The translations under genes and the position numbers were made by a program. Under the pieces are notes generated by a model that had not been told where the DNA came from, ran no database searches, and worked only from the letters and a program-made list of their open reading frames with translations. From positions 1 through 36,466 of the forward strand of contig MNGN01000015.1 of the NCBI GenBank assembly GCA_001918745.1: DNA of 36,466 nt, given 5' to 3'. Source of the DNA: Crenarchaeota archaeon 13_1_40CM_3_52_17. GTDB taxonomy: Archaea > Thermoproteota > Bathyarchaeia > 40CM-2-53-6. Within the stretch, counting starts at the first letter, position 1. The number at the start of each line of letters is the position of its first letter. Shown here piece by piece: positions 18,066-27,547 of the stretch.

Positions 18066-20018
18066 TCAACTCGGGTGCGCGGGGCAAAGGGCGCAACCTG
18101 CTGGATAGGAAACATTGGTAGTGGGGGAGAAAGCCTCAATCCGGTTGTTGGTGGTTCCCGAGGAGTTTCCGGTATCGGCAACGTAGACATTCCCCGAGGT
18201 GTCCACGGCTAGACCGCCAGGATCGACGAGTTGGCCATTAGCCGACCCCGCGGTTCCAAAGGATGTGAGAAACGCGCCGTTGCTGGTGAATTCTTGGATC
18301 CGGTTGTTGAACGTGTCAGCCACATAGATATTTCCAGTTGAGTCCAGAGCTAGGTGTCCTGGGAGATTGAACTGCCCATTTCCGGGACCCGAGGTTCCCC
18401 ACGACTTGATAAATCCTCCAGAACTGTTGAATTTCTCAATGCGATTGTTTGATGAATCGGTAACATACGCGTTGCCTAATGAGTCCACAGCGATGCCAGT
18501 CGGATTGGTGAATTGGCCGTTGGCTGTTCCAGTGGTCCCCCAGCCTGTGATGAAGGTTCCAGAGCTGTCAAACTTCTGAACTCGGTCGTTTGAGTAATCC
18601 GTCACGTAGACGTTGTTTGATCCGTCGGCCGCAACCCCGTACGGGTTAATGAATTGTCCGTTTCCGGTTCCAAAGGAACCCCATGCTCTGCTAAAAGTGC
18701 CGTTTGGAAAAAATTTTTCGACTCGGCTGTTGGAGTAGTCTGTAACGTAGACGTTACCAGCATGGTCAACGGCAATCCCGATAGGACTGTTGAACTGCCC
18801 GGTTGCGCTCCCGGTTATTCCCCAAGCCAAAAGAAAAGTTCCCGTGACTGAGAACATTTGAACCCGATTGTTTCCTTCGTCTACAATGTAGATGTGACCT
18901 GAACTGTCCAGAGCCGTGTCATAAGGGCTGGAAAACAGGCCAGGTCTTGGATATGTGAGACTTGAGATGTAGCTTCCTGTATTGGCCGACAATTTCTGCA
19001 CCCTGAAATTGTTAGAATCTCCTACGTACAAGTTCATCTGAGAGTCTACTGTGACGCCGATTGGGACGTTAAACTGTCCCGGAGATGCCCCAAGGGTCCC
19101 CCATGACGAGATGAAGCTGCCGCTGGTGCTGAACTTTTGAACATTGTTCCGGAGACTGTCGGTAACATAGATGTTGGACGCGTTGTCGACCGCCATCATT
19201 GTCGGTGAGGCCAAGGTGCCCCCTGAATTCAGGCCTCCCCATGTCAGGAGAAAGCCTCCTGTTTTCGTGAATTTCGTTATATTGTCCGACATGGAAGCAG
19301 TATCGCTTACATACACGAATCCTGACGAATCCACCGCCACGCCATACGGACTCAAGAATTTCCCGGGGGTTGTACCAAGGCCGCCGAATGAGCCTACGTA
19401 TGTTCCGTTATTCCTGAAGATCTGAACACGCTGATTTCCCTGATCTACCACATATACGAACCCAGTAGCGTTAACGCTCAGTCCGAGTGGGGTCTTGAAT
19501 TGGCCATTTCCGGATCCGGTCGAGCCCCATGAGGTGATGAAGCTCCCGGCAGAACTGAACTTCTGAATGTTGTTATTCACTGAATCAGAAACGTACACGT
19601 TTCCTTGGGGGTCGCGAGCTAGTCCTTGGGGGGTTTTGAATTGTCCGGGCCCAGTCCCTGAGGATCCCCAGGTGGTCACGAACGATCCGTCGTTTGCTAG
19701 TTTGTATACGGCGTAGTTCTTGGCGTCGGCGATGAACAAGTTGCCCGATGAATCGACGGCGACGCCGTTGGGAATTATTGGCCCTCCATAAGAGCCCCAT
19801 TGTCTAGAGTAGGCAAGGGAGTTGGTTCCAGCAACTATAACCTGGCTTCGGCCGCCTGCTGTGCCAACCAGGCCCATGGTGCCCTGCGTGATTATCAGAA
19901 TGGCGACGGAAAAGGACAACACCAAAAGAATCGCAGCCAAGAAGGCGTTCGGTCTCTTTTCTGGATTAGTCATGCGAGAGCGAGACGCGTAATTCACTCG
20001 TTTAAGGGGACGTTCCAT
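18066..20018 (-). CDS. Membrane-anchored NHL-repeat beta-propeller protein
   Basis: 650 aa; N-terminal TM NAFLAAILLVLSFSVAILII; 12 NHL repeats of the form P.G(V/I)AVDSSGNVYV(S/A)D..NNR(V/I)QKF; real start may be ATG 19973 (MTNPEKRPN). Confidence 0.92.
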   Translation of the reverse strand: MERPLKRVNYASRSRMTNPEKRPNAFLAAILLVLSFSVAILIITQGTMGLVGTAGGRSQVIVAGTNSLAYSRQWGSYGGPIIPNGVAVDSSGNLFIADAKNYAVYKLANDGSFVTTWGSSGTGPGQFKTPQGLARDPQGNVYVSDSVNNNIQKFSSAGSFITSWGSTGSGNGQFKTPLGLSVNATGFVYVVDQGNQRVQIFRNNGTYVGSFGGLGTTPGKFLSPYGVAVDSSGFVYVSDTASMSDNITKFTKTGGFLLTWGGLNSGGTLASPTMMAVDNASNIYVTDSLRNNVQKFSTSGSFISSWGTLGASPGQFNVPIGVTVDSQMNLYVGDSNNFRVQKLSANTGSYISSLTYPRPGLFSSPYDTALDSSGHIYIVDEGNNRVQMFSVTGTFLLAWGITGSATGQFNSPIGIAVDHAGNVYVTDYSNSRVEKFFPNGTFSRAWGSFGTGNGQFINPYGVAADGSNNVYVTDYSNDRVQKFDSSGTFITGWGTTGTANGQFTNPTGIAVDSLGNAYVTDSSNNRIEKFNSSGGFIKSWGTSGPGNGQFNLPGHLALDSTGNIYVADTFNNRIQEFTSNGAFLTSFGTAGSANGQLVDPGGLAVDTSGNVYVADTGNSSGTTNNRIEAFSPTTNVSYPAGCALCPAHPS

Positions 20019-20287
20019 CGACGAATTATTCAGCCGAAGTCACCAAACGAAGACGCATTCTCTATTCCCGTTTCAAAGTCCAAGTCTTAGAAAACACTTT
20101 CCCAGACGTCCCGGTCCCTCATTGAGTTGGAAATATCCAGGGATAGCCAACGCCGCCTTGATATCTCTTCGGTGAGAGCCAGTCTAGAGGTGAAAGGAGG
20201 CCTGAGCGTATGTACCCTGGCAGATTTCACAACATATTCCTCCAAGTCTGAAGTCTGGGGCGAGAGAGAGTAATGCGAAATTCTTTG

Positions 20288-23155
20288 TTAGTTATTCCAG
20301 AAAGGCCTGGTCGCTATGAACTGTAGCTTGGCCTCTAGAAGGTCCTTATAGAATTCTTCATCGCTTTCATGCATCTTCGACAGAACTCTCGAAGCGGTCT
20401 GCGGTCCTATTCCATACACCGATTGTGCGACTATGGCTCTCCTTCCATAGGCAATTACGAGATCCGCTGAGCGTCGCGCTCTCGTCAAAGCCTTCCGCTC
20501 GTTCTCGTCAAGAACCTGTTTGTCTCGCTTTTTGTGAAGGATGTTCGTAGTGTAGGCGCTGGACCAGAAAAGTGGAGCTAGAAGTTTGGAGCTGCAATCT
20601 TGGCATACCGGATGTTCTGGAAGACTTGCTATACTAGCATCTCTGGTCAGCTTGCCGCAGTCGAAGCACAACATGTCGATCGATCGTCCTTCGATTGAAA
20701 TGCGGAGTCGAGCCATGTTATCCGAGGCAACGTTCTCCGGCGCGATTAGCTCAGGGATGTCAACATGTCGATAGAGGATGTGGTAGGCCAGTGGCGTGGG
20801 CTTGTCTTTGGATCTGAAAAATCTCAGGTCCATGTTTCCTTCTCTGATCTGTTTGAAGATCTCTTTCACGCCGTCGAAGTCAGAATGTTCCATCAGTGCT
20901 TCCCTGATTGTCTCGTCGTAGATGGGAGTGAGCCGAAATCTCAGCATCAGCTCCTTCATCGCATCTCCATACATGAGCCGTCCACGGGCCAGTGCTCCGA
21001 ACCTCTCGGCGACGTGTTTCATGTGGAGCTGCCACGGGAAGTGGCGATGAAGCACTCCGTGACACGCTCCTCCTAACACAGCCTCTTCGACCCCGAACAC
21101 TTGTTCCAGGAACAGATCTTCTAGGTCCAAGTCAGACGTGTCAGCGGTCATCTCAAAGAGAATCCGGTAAGGGTCCGACCACCACATTCGGACGAGGCCT
21201 TGGCGACGGAAGAGTTCCTCGATAACTTCTCCAAGTGTGAAGTTGAGTATGTCGCCGAGATGGGTATGAAGTATGATGTATCGGTCAAATCCTTCGATGA
21301 GGACTCGTTGATCAGTTGGGACAGGCGCACCTGTACCCCTGTGAGTTTCTATCTCCTCAATAAGTCGCCTTAGTCCATAGGTGTCGCAAGGCCAGCGCTG
21401 GGCGAGGGTCTCAACTGCTGTCGATTTCGTGGTCTTGTCATCGAGTAGCTTGTCCACCATGGATCGGTAGACTCCGACCCTGGTTGCAAGTGCGCGGGGC
21501 ACGGGGAGTATCTGCCCGTCCCATCCTGGGATGGCGGCGGTGGGGTCGACTATCGGGAGAACGTAGACCTTTCCATCGTCTGTGATCTGTTTGATCTGCC
21601 AGACCCGACCCTTAACTATGAAGTTGAGTCCGACGCGTGCCTTTGTTATCATGAATTCTTCTCCAAGGATGCCGACGTTTTGCTGGCTGGTAAGGTCCAC
21701 GACCAAGTAGCGGCGTTCGTCCGGGATCATGCTCAGGTTTTCGAAATAGTAGAACCTAGTCCTAGAGGTGCGGTATAGGACGCTGTCATCTTTCTTGAGG
21801 TATCCCATCTTGCGCATGAATTCGATGACCTTGTCAACCGCCTCATCCTCTAGGTCTCGGTATGGGTAGGCTCCCTTGATCGTGGTCTTGGCTTGTGAGA
21901 TCTCAAGGCTTCCGTCCGAGTCCATCAGCACTCCAGCGATCTGATGGGCGAGCACGTCCAACGCTCCAACGTGGATATTGGTATGCTCTAGTCGTCCTTC
22001 GTTTGCTAGCTCGATTACTCCCACAGATTCTAGGATATCTTCTGTGGAGACTGAAACTAGAACTCCTTGGGAAGTTCTTGTTAGAGTGTGACCTGATCGT
22101 CCTACGCGTTGGACCAGGCTGTTTACTTGTCTCGGGGACATGTATTGTACGACGAGATCAACGGATCCGATGTCTATTCCGAGCTCAAGGGTGCTCGTGC
22201 AAACAAGGCCTTTGATTTCTCCGGCCTTGAATGCTTCTTCGGCTCGAACTCTTTCTTCTCTCGGGAGCGAGCCGTGGTGGACCATTATTTTCCGGTCCAT
22301 CATGTTGAACTTGGATCCGAGTAGCTCGGCGTTGACCCGGCTGTTAACGAAGATTAGAGTGGAATCATGAGCTTCTACCAGATCATCGACCAGCGTTAGT
22401 CGTGCTGCTGCTTCAGGCGTAGTGTATAATCGTCGAGCAAGCTCTCGATCCTCCTCTCCTGGTGCCGGATATTCTACCTTGTACTTGGTTGACTTGTTGA
22501 GTGGAATCTGCACCGTCTTGACTAGCTGACCACCTCCGAGGAATAGTGCTATCTCTTCGGGGTTGCCGACCGTGGCTGAGAGCCCGACTCTCTGGAAACC
22601 GTTTAAGCAGATCTCTCTGAGGCGTTCGAGGCCGACAGTCAATTGGACTCCTCTACGGTCGCCTGCCAGCTCGTGGATCTCATCGACAATTACGGATTTG
22701 ACGTGACGAAGATGATCCCTCATTCGTTTGCCTGGCAGTACAGCTTGGAGGGTTTCCGGTGTTGTGATCAGGAGGTCGGGGGGTTTGACTGCCATTCGTC
22801 TTCTGTCTCTGGCGGGAGTGTCTCCGTGTCGAACTTCGACCGAGAAGCCGAGCTTGCTAGACCACGTTTGGAGCCGCTTGAGGAGGTCTCGGTTTAGCGC
22901 CCTGAGCGGAGTAATGTAGATGAGTGAGATTCCTTGTCTGTCATGACTCCGGATCATTCTATCGATTAGTGGAAGGAGGGCTGCCTCGGTCTTGCCTGAA
23001 CCTGTGGGGGCGATTATTAGGACGTTGTCGCCCTGCGCTATCAGGGGGATGGCTTCGATCTGTGGTGGAGTAGGTTTTGAGATTCCTGTCTCTTGGAGCA
23101 ATCCTTTCAGTGGAGGAGAGAGGAGGGCGAAGGTTTCCGAGGCCATGAGCTCCAC
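20288..23155 (-). CDS. Lhr-like superfamily 2 ATP-dependent helicase with C-terminal zinc ribbon
   Basis: 955 aa; APTGSGKTEAALLP, VDEIHELAGDRRG, GLSATVGN, STLELGIDIGSVDLV, QRVGRSGH; CFDC..CQDC. Confidence 0.95.
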   Translation of the reverse strand: MELMASETFALLSPPLKGLLQETGISKPTPPQIEAIPLIAQGDNVLIIAPTGSGKTEAALLPLIDRMIRSHDRQGISLIYITPLRALNRDLLKRLQTWSSKLGFSVEVRHGDTPARDRRRMAVKPPDLLITTPETLQAVLPGKRMRDHLRHVKSVIVDEIHELAGDRRGVQLTVGLERLREICLNGFQRVGLSATVGNPEEIALFLGGGQLVKTVQIPLNKSTKYKVEYPAPGEEDRELARRLYTTPEAAARLTLVDDLVEAHDSTLIFVNSRVNAELLGSKFNMMDRKIMVHHGSLPREERVRAEEAFKAGEIKGLVCTSTLELGIDIGSVDLVVQYMSPRQVNSLVQRVGRSGHTLTRTSQGVLVSVSTEDILESVGVIELANEGRLEHTNIHVGALDVLAHQIAGVLMDSDGSLEISQAKTTIKGAYPYRDLEDEAVDKVIEFMRKMGYLKKDDSVLYRTSRTRFYYFENLSMIPDERRYLVVDLTSQQNVGILGEEFMITKARVGLNFIVKGRVWQIKQITDDGKVYVLPIVDPTAAIPGWDGQILPVPRALATRVGVYRSMVDKLLDDKTTKSTAVETLAQRWPCDTYGLRRLIEEIETHRGTGAPVPTDQRVLIEGFDRYIILHTHLGDILNFTLGEVIEELFRRQGLVRMWWSDPYRILFEMTADTSDLDLEDLFLEQVFGVEEAVLGGACHGVLHRHFPWQLHMKHVAERFGALARGRLMYGDAMKELMLRFRLTPIYDETIREALMEHSDFDGVKEIFKQIREGNMDLRFFRSKDKPTPLAYHILYRHVDIPELIAPENVASDNMARLRISIEGRSIDMLCFDCGKLTRDASIASLPEHPVCQDCSSKLLAPLFWSSAYTTNILHKKRDKQVLDENERKALTRARRSADLVIAYGRRAIVAQSVYGIGPQTASRVLSKMHESDEEFYKDLLEAKLQFIATRPFWNN

Positions 23156-23227
23156 TAGTGAATGATATGATTAGAGCGTCTCGAAGATAAACTTCCTAGG
23201 CGACCAAAAGTGTCGCCCTGCGGATTC

Positions 23228-23662
23228 TTATTTCTTCTCGGTTATTTTCTTCAAAAAGTCCTTGTAGTCAGGGGCTTTCATGAGACCGGGCAGTTCTCTC
23301 TTCAAATCTTCAGGCTTGATTATAGTGATCCATCCTTCTCCGTACGGGTTCTTGTTGACCAGTTCGGGAGCATCTGAGAGCGTGTTGTTAACCTCGAGTA
23401 CCGTACCTGAGATTGGGGAGTAGACGTCAGCGACGGCTTTCACGGATTCGACGGTGCCGATGCTTTGCATATGGGCGACCTTAGCGCCTATTTTTGGCAG
23501 GTCGACGTATACGATTTCGTGCAACGAGTTCTGAGCATAATCGGTTACTCCGACTCTGCACTTGTCTCCCTCAAGCCGGACCCATTCGTGTTCTTTCGTG
23601 TAGTACACATCTTCCGGAACCTTGTACTCGCCTTTCATCGCAGGTCCCTTCTGGAAATCCAT
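23228..23662 (-). CDS. gcvH: Glycine cleavage system H protein
   Basis: YYTKEHEWVRLEGDKCRVGVTDYAQNSLHEIVYVDLP, GTVESVKAVADVYSPISGTV (lipoyl-Lys); start MDFQKGPAMKGEY (23662) or MKGEY (23638); the longer ORF overlaps the upstream gene. Confidence 0.93.
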   Translation of the reverse strand: MDFQKGPAMKGEYKVPEDVYYTKEHEWVRLEGDKCRVGVTDYAQNSLHEIVYVDLPKIGAKVAHMQSIGTVESVKAVADVYSPISGTVLEVNNTLSDAPELVNKNPYGEGWITIIKPEDLKRELPGLMKAPDYKDFLKKITEKK

Positions 23663-23781
23663 TGGAGGATACGATTCGGTATAAAGATTGCAAGAAGGAT
23701 TACTTCGTAGCTCGCAAGCTACCGGCTTCGTCCTGCTGAAGCTGTGGCACAAATCATCGGATAGTAGCTCGTTCTCAGGCG

Positions 23782-24336
23782 TTAGCTCTGTATTTGCTTC
23801 ATGAGTTTTGGGATTTCTGTCCAGCTTTCGACTCTGAACACTTGGCGTAGTTCGGGGACGGTCCTGTTCCAGGGTCTGCTGTAAAGTATTCCCCACATTT
23901 TCGGGTTGCGCGAGATAAGAGGCATCAGTTCCGGGGCGTCGTCGATGTATACGTCGTAGTTGAGAAAGATCTTGTCCTTCCATCCTGGGACACGCACGAA
24001 GCGCTGGTACGGGATGTTGTATTCTCTAAGCCAGTTTTTTGCCGCGTTTACGCTTTCCTTGCTACGTCCTGTCACAACATCGATTTGTCCTGAGCGGGCT
24101 ATCTTGCGGACTTTTTCTGCCAGTCTAGGCTCGGTGGGCGGGATGCTTTCCCAGTCGTCCCATGCTTCGTCCAGGAGCTGGAAGAACTGTTCTCTGGTGA
24201 TCCCGAGCTTGCGCCATGACGCCCAAGTATCTAGATCGGCAATCGTGAGGTTCGTGCCCAGAAACTCGTTGGCGTGCCTGCACCATGCTTCCATTGTCTC
24301 AGCTAGGACCCCGTCGAGATCGACCGCGATTTTCAA
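23782..24336 (-). CDS. HAD-superfamily 5'(3')-nucleotidase-like phosphatase
   Basis: KIAVDLDGVLAETMEAW (DxDG), VVTGRSKESVNAAKNWL, KIFLNYDVYIDDAPEL; TTG at 24336 places the DxDG motif at the N-terminus; ATG 24420 is an alternative. Confidence 0.8.
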   Translation of the reverse strand: MKIAVDLDGVLAETMEAWCRHANEFLGTNLTIADLDTWASWRKLGITREQFFQLLDEAWDDWESIPPTEPRLAEKVRKIARSGQIDVVTGRSKESVNAAKNWLREYNIPYQRFVRVPGWKDKIFLNYDVYIDDAPELMPLISRNPKMWGILYSRPWNRTVPELRQVFRVESWTEIPKLMKQIQS

Positions 24337-24389
24337 CCGCTCATTGTGTGAGCCCGGCAACTGGACGATTTCATAGGGGGCGCGAGAGT

Positions 24390-24396
24390 CTTTAAC
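24390..24396. promoter_or_regulatory. TATA-box candidate CTTTAAC, possibly shared by divergent genes
   Basis: About 26 nt upstream of ATG 24419 (leaderless); reads GGTTAAAG on the opposite strand. Confidence 0.45.
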
Positions 24397-24418
24397 CTTA
24401 GGCGAGTTACGGTCGCGC

Positions 24419-25027
24419 ATGCCGCGAGATATACCCCTCCTAGAGGGTATCCGCTCTCTTCGGTCAGTCAGGAAATTCACGCTTGACCCAATCCTTGAAG
24501 ACAAGTTGAGAATTATCCTCGAGTCCGCGTCCAAGGCTGCTTCTGGTAGCAATACTCAGCCGTGGGAGTTCGTCGTGGTTCGTGATGCGAAGATGAAAGC
24601 GCGGCTCAAGGAACCAATGCTGAGAACATGGCTCGAAAAGCTTGCCGGCGGTTCAGGAATGTCCCAGCGTATGCGCGATGTCTATGACGAGGCAACTGAG
24701 ATGCTTCGGAACACTGAGACAGTGCCCGTGATAATCTACTGTTGCGTTGACCTCGATCGTGTTGGGAAGAGCGAGGAGGTCCGGTACGCGAGCATCTATC
24801 CAGCAGTCCAGAACCTGATGCTTGCAGCCCACGCGTTAGGTCTCGCAACCTGCCTGACTGTCCACGGGTCAACCCCTACTCGTGGAGAACCAGAGGTCAA
24901 GAAGCTACTAGGGATTCCTGAACACGTTAAGATCACATGCCTAGTCTATCTAGGCTACCCAGCAGCTAGACTTGGCCCTCCCAAGAGGAAGCCGATAGAA
25001 AAATTCACACATTACGACCACTGGTAA
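24419..25027 (+). CDS. Nitroreductase family flavoprotein
   Basis: 202 aa; RSVRKFT, AASGSNTQPWEFVVVRD, AAHALGLATCL, YLGYPA. Confidence 0.9.
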   Translation: MPRDIPLLEGIRSLRSVRKFTLDPILEDKLRIILESASKAASGSNTQPWEFVVVRDAKMKARLKEPMLRTWLEKLAGGSGMSQRMRDVYDEATEMLRNTETVPVIIYCCVDLDRVGKSEEVRYASIYPAVQNLMLAAHALGLATCLTVHGSTPTRGEPEVKKLLGIPEHVKITCLVYLGYPAARLGPPKRKPIEKFTHYDHW

Positions 25028-25081
25028 ATCGCGCCTTTGTCGTGCGTTTTCCGCTTTCTAAGCCCAAATTGAACCCGTATC

Positions 25082-25291
25082 GGGAATCTGGGAACCGCCC
25101 CAACTATCCCCCATAAATCGTTCGGGAACCGGCCTAGATTACGCGTTATTTTGCTCTGCGATTAAAGCCAGGATTGTGCCCTGAATCGCAAGACTCGCCG
25201 ATAATCCATACCAGACAGAAAAATTTCTCTAGAAAAAGGAGGAGGGGTCTTGCACAGAACATCTCGCGACGCAAGAGTGACGATGAGTCTT
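25082..25291. ncRNA. Candidate structured element copy B (strand undetermined), related to 10629-10846
   Basis: GGGA-N13-TCCC hairpin, AATCGTTCGG, AAAGCCA, GGATTGTGCCCTG, GGGGTCTTG-N17-CGCAAGAGTG blocks shared in order with copy A; outer arms AAGACTCGCCG/CGATGAGTCTT, inner TCTTGC/GCAAGA. Confidence 0.5.
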
Positions 25292-25655
25292 ATTGTTCGC
25301 TGCCCATCGAGGTTTCGCGGTTCTGATCTTCCCGGCTGAAGCTGGAACCGAAGTCGGAGAATATTGAAATATTCTCAGTTGACGAGGAGCCGAACAGGGA
25401 ACTATCAGATGGCACCTGCCAGGATGGCAGCGTTGCGTCTGGACTCGCCGCAGGACTCGCAGCCGGCGGTTTCGCGGTAGGCCTGGTTTTCTTTCCCTCT
25501 TTGACATACATTATTACAATCTTGTACGACTCGCGGCAGCTTTTGCATCGTCCAACCTGGACAACCCGTTTGAGCCTGAGAGTATGGGTCTTGCAGCTGG
25601 GACAGTCGATGAAATGGCTTCGGACGACCGGCTCTTCCGTATTGATAGTCTTCAT
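25290..25655 (-). CDS. Small zinc-ribbon protein with Ala/Pro/Ser-rich tail
   Basis: 121 aa; CPSCKTHTLRLKRVVQVGRCKSC. Confidence 0.65.
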   Translation of the reverse strand: MKTINTEEPVVRSHFIDCPSCKTHTLRLKRVVQVGRCKSCRESYKIVIMYVKEGKKTRPTAKPPAASPAASPDATLPSWQVPSDSSLFGSSSTENISIFSDFGSSFSREDQNRETSMGSEQ

Positions 25656-25891
25656 CTATGCAACGCCTCCAACCCTAATGACTCACGACATAGCCATTCT
25701 GTAACTCGCCCAGAAGGCCCAAACGTGACCTATTCCCGATCGCAAGGACGAATCTTCCTAGATCCACTAATCCGAAAGGTTATGAAAACTCGAAAAAAAA
25801 GACTAGTCCAGGATTTCAGCATCAATGGTTTTGACACCCTTAAAAGTAACATAGACGTGAAATCTGAACATATCAAAGAGAAGGTTCGAAG

Positions 25892-26434
25892 TTGAGCCAG
25901 CCGAGCAACTCGTTTTACGACCGGGCCAAATCCCAGACCAATCTACAGGAGAAGATCATGCTCCTAATTCCGGGATTCCATGGATACAAGGAGAGAGAGA
26001 TCCGGCGCGAGTCGGACAAGCTTCTCAGAAACCAAATCTACCAGAAACTGTCCGGTGCCGAAGCACAAGCCAAGGACACCTACAGATCACTCGTCAACCA
26101 AGGCATCAACGACACGTGGGACGACACAGATCATCTCATGGCACGGCTCGACAGGGTTGTCGAACGAATCAACCACTCAGAATACGGATACGCCGGCTTC
26201 TTCGACGTTACAAAAGTCAAGGAACCCGATTTGGATCGCATGATGGATTATGACATGCAACTCTTACAGATGACGGACAGCGTAACAACCGCCATCCAAG
26301 GCCTCAAAGATACCGTGGATAATGGACATGTTCAAGACGCCAGAGGAAAGATCTCCGACGCAATGAAAGCCGTCGACGCCCTCGAGACCGCGTACAACGG
26401 CCGCAAAGACGTAATCCTAGGAGTCCAGCAGTAA
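25892..26434 (+). CDS. Conserved alpha-helical protein co-transcribed with SPFH protein
   Basis: 180 aa, charged helical composition; stop codon directly abuts the SPFH ATG at 26435. Confidence 0.75.
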   Translation: MSQPSNSFYDRAKSQTNLQEKIMLLIPGFHGYKEREIRRESDKLLRNQIYQKLSGAEAQAKDTYRSLVNQGINDTWDDTDHLMARLDRVVERINHSEYGYAGFFDVTKVKEPDLDRMMDYDMQLLQMTDSVTTAIQGLKDTVDNGHVQDARGKISDAMKAVDALETAYNGRKDVILGVQQ

Positions 26435-27406
26435 ATGCCACAAGTCATAGAGTGGAGAGCAGCAGGCCCAGACGACATCGTCTGGCGATATCCAGTAGAA
26501 GAAATCACCAACGCGGCACAGTTAGTCGTTCACGAGTATGAGACGGCCGTCTTCCTCAAAGACGGCAAGGCATACGACGTCTTCCCTGCTGGTAGACATA
26601 CTCTCACAACTCTGAACCTGCCGCTGATAACCTCCGCGTACCGAATATTCTTCGGCGGCAAAACACCGTTCACGGCCACAGTCATATACGTCTCTACCAA
26701 ACAGTTCGCCGGCAAATGGGGCGCAAAAGCTCAGACTACCGAACTCGCCCCCTTAATGGTTCACGGGACAGCATGGTTCAGGATAACAGACGCTAACCTT
26801 TTCGTCAACGAGGTCGTCGGCGGACAAGGAGCCTATAACACCGGGCAAGTGGACGATTTCATCCGAGGATTCATCAACGAACGAGTCATCGATGAAATGT
26901 CAAAATACGATCTTCAAACCGCGTTCACCCAGCTAGACAAAGCATCGGTCACAGTGAAAGTCAACATCAACGACGCTCTGAAAAGACTCGGAACCGACCT
27001 CGTTGACTTCAAGTTCGAAGGCATCGACACCTCCGACCAGTTCCGCGACAGGCTCTTCTGGATCAAACAGAAGGCCGCAACATCGGACGTGTTGAGGATG
27101 GAGACCGCCAAGGACATTGGATCAAGCATCGGCTCGTCCCCCGGCGCAGGCTTCGGAGCAGGAATGGTCCTCATACCCCAAGTTATGAACGCGCAGATGC
27201 AGCCATCAGTACAACCGCAGGCGGCACTCGTTGCATGCCCCAAGTGCGGAAACGGTGTTCAACAAGGAGCCCGATTCTGCCCTAACTGCGGAGCCACCAT
27301 GTTCGTGGCGCCTACCGCTCAAGCTACGACGCCTTGTCCAAATTGCGGGAAACCGGTCGCAGCGGGGACCAAATTCTGTCCCGAATGCGGGCAAAAAATG
27401 CAATAA
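26435..27406 (+). CDS. SPFH/band-7 domain protein with C-terminal double zinc ribbon (YdjI-like)
   Basis: 323 aa; IVWRYPVEEITNAAQLVVHEYETAVFLKDGKAYDVFPAGRHTLTTLNLP; C-terminal CPKCGNGVQQGARFCPNCGA and CPNCGKPVAAGTKFCPECGQ. Confidence 0.9.
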   Translation: MPQVIEWRAAGPDDIVWRYPVEEITNAAQLVVHEYETAVFLKDGKAYDVFPAGRHTLTTLNLPLITSAYRIFFGGKTPFTATVIYVSTKQFAGKWGAKAQTTELAPLMVHGTAWFRITDANLFVNEVVGGQGAYNTGQVDDFIRGFINERVIDEMSKYDLQTAFTQLDKASVTVKVNINDALKRLGTDLVDFKFEGIDTSDQFRDRLFWIKQKAATSDVLRMETAKDIGSSIGSSPGAGFGAGMVLIPQVMNAQMQPSVQPQAALVACPKCGNGVQQGARFCPNCGATMFVAPTAQATTPCPNCGKPVAAGTKFCPECGQKMQ

Positions 27407-27547
27407 GCCACTCAATTCTAGACTCGCGGTCGAGGCCCGTCTCTTTCTATCCACATCGTACTCCACGCCTAGACCGGTTGTTTCTTCCCATAGGAACATC
27501 CTCTCGACTTACGAGAAACCGTCGGGATGGCTGAGAAATGAGCTAAG

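Noticed and set aside
18100-19900. Periodic DNA similarity of about 140-150 nt, resembling a tandem repeat or CRISPR-like array
   Set aside because: Fully explained by NHL protein repeats; period too long and repeats too divergent for CRISPR.
20091-20287. Hairpins TCCCT/AGGGA and TGGA/TCCA in the gap upstream of the NHL gene as a riboswitch candidate
   Set aside because: Short stems expected by chance, no second copy found, no known riboswitch motif recognised.
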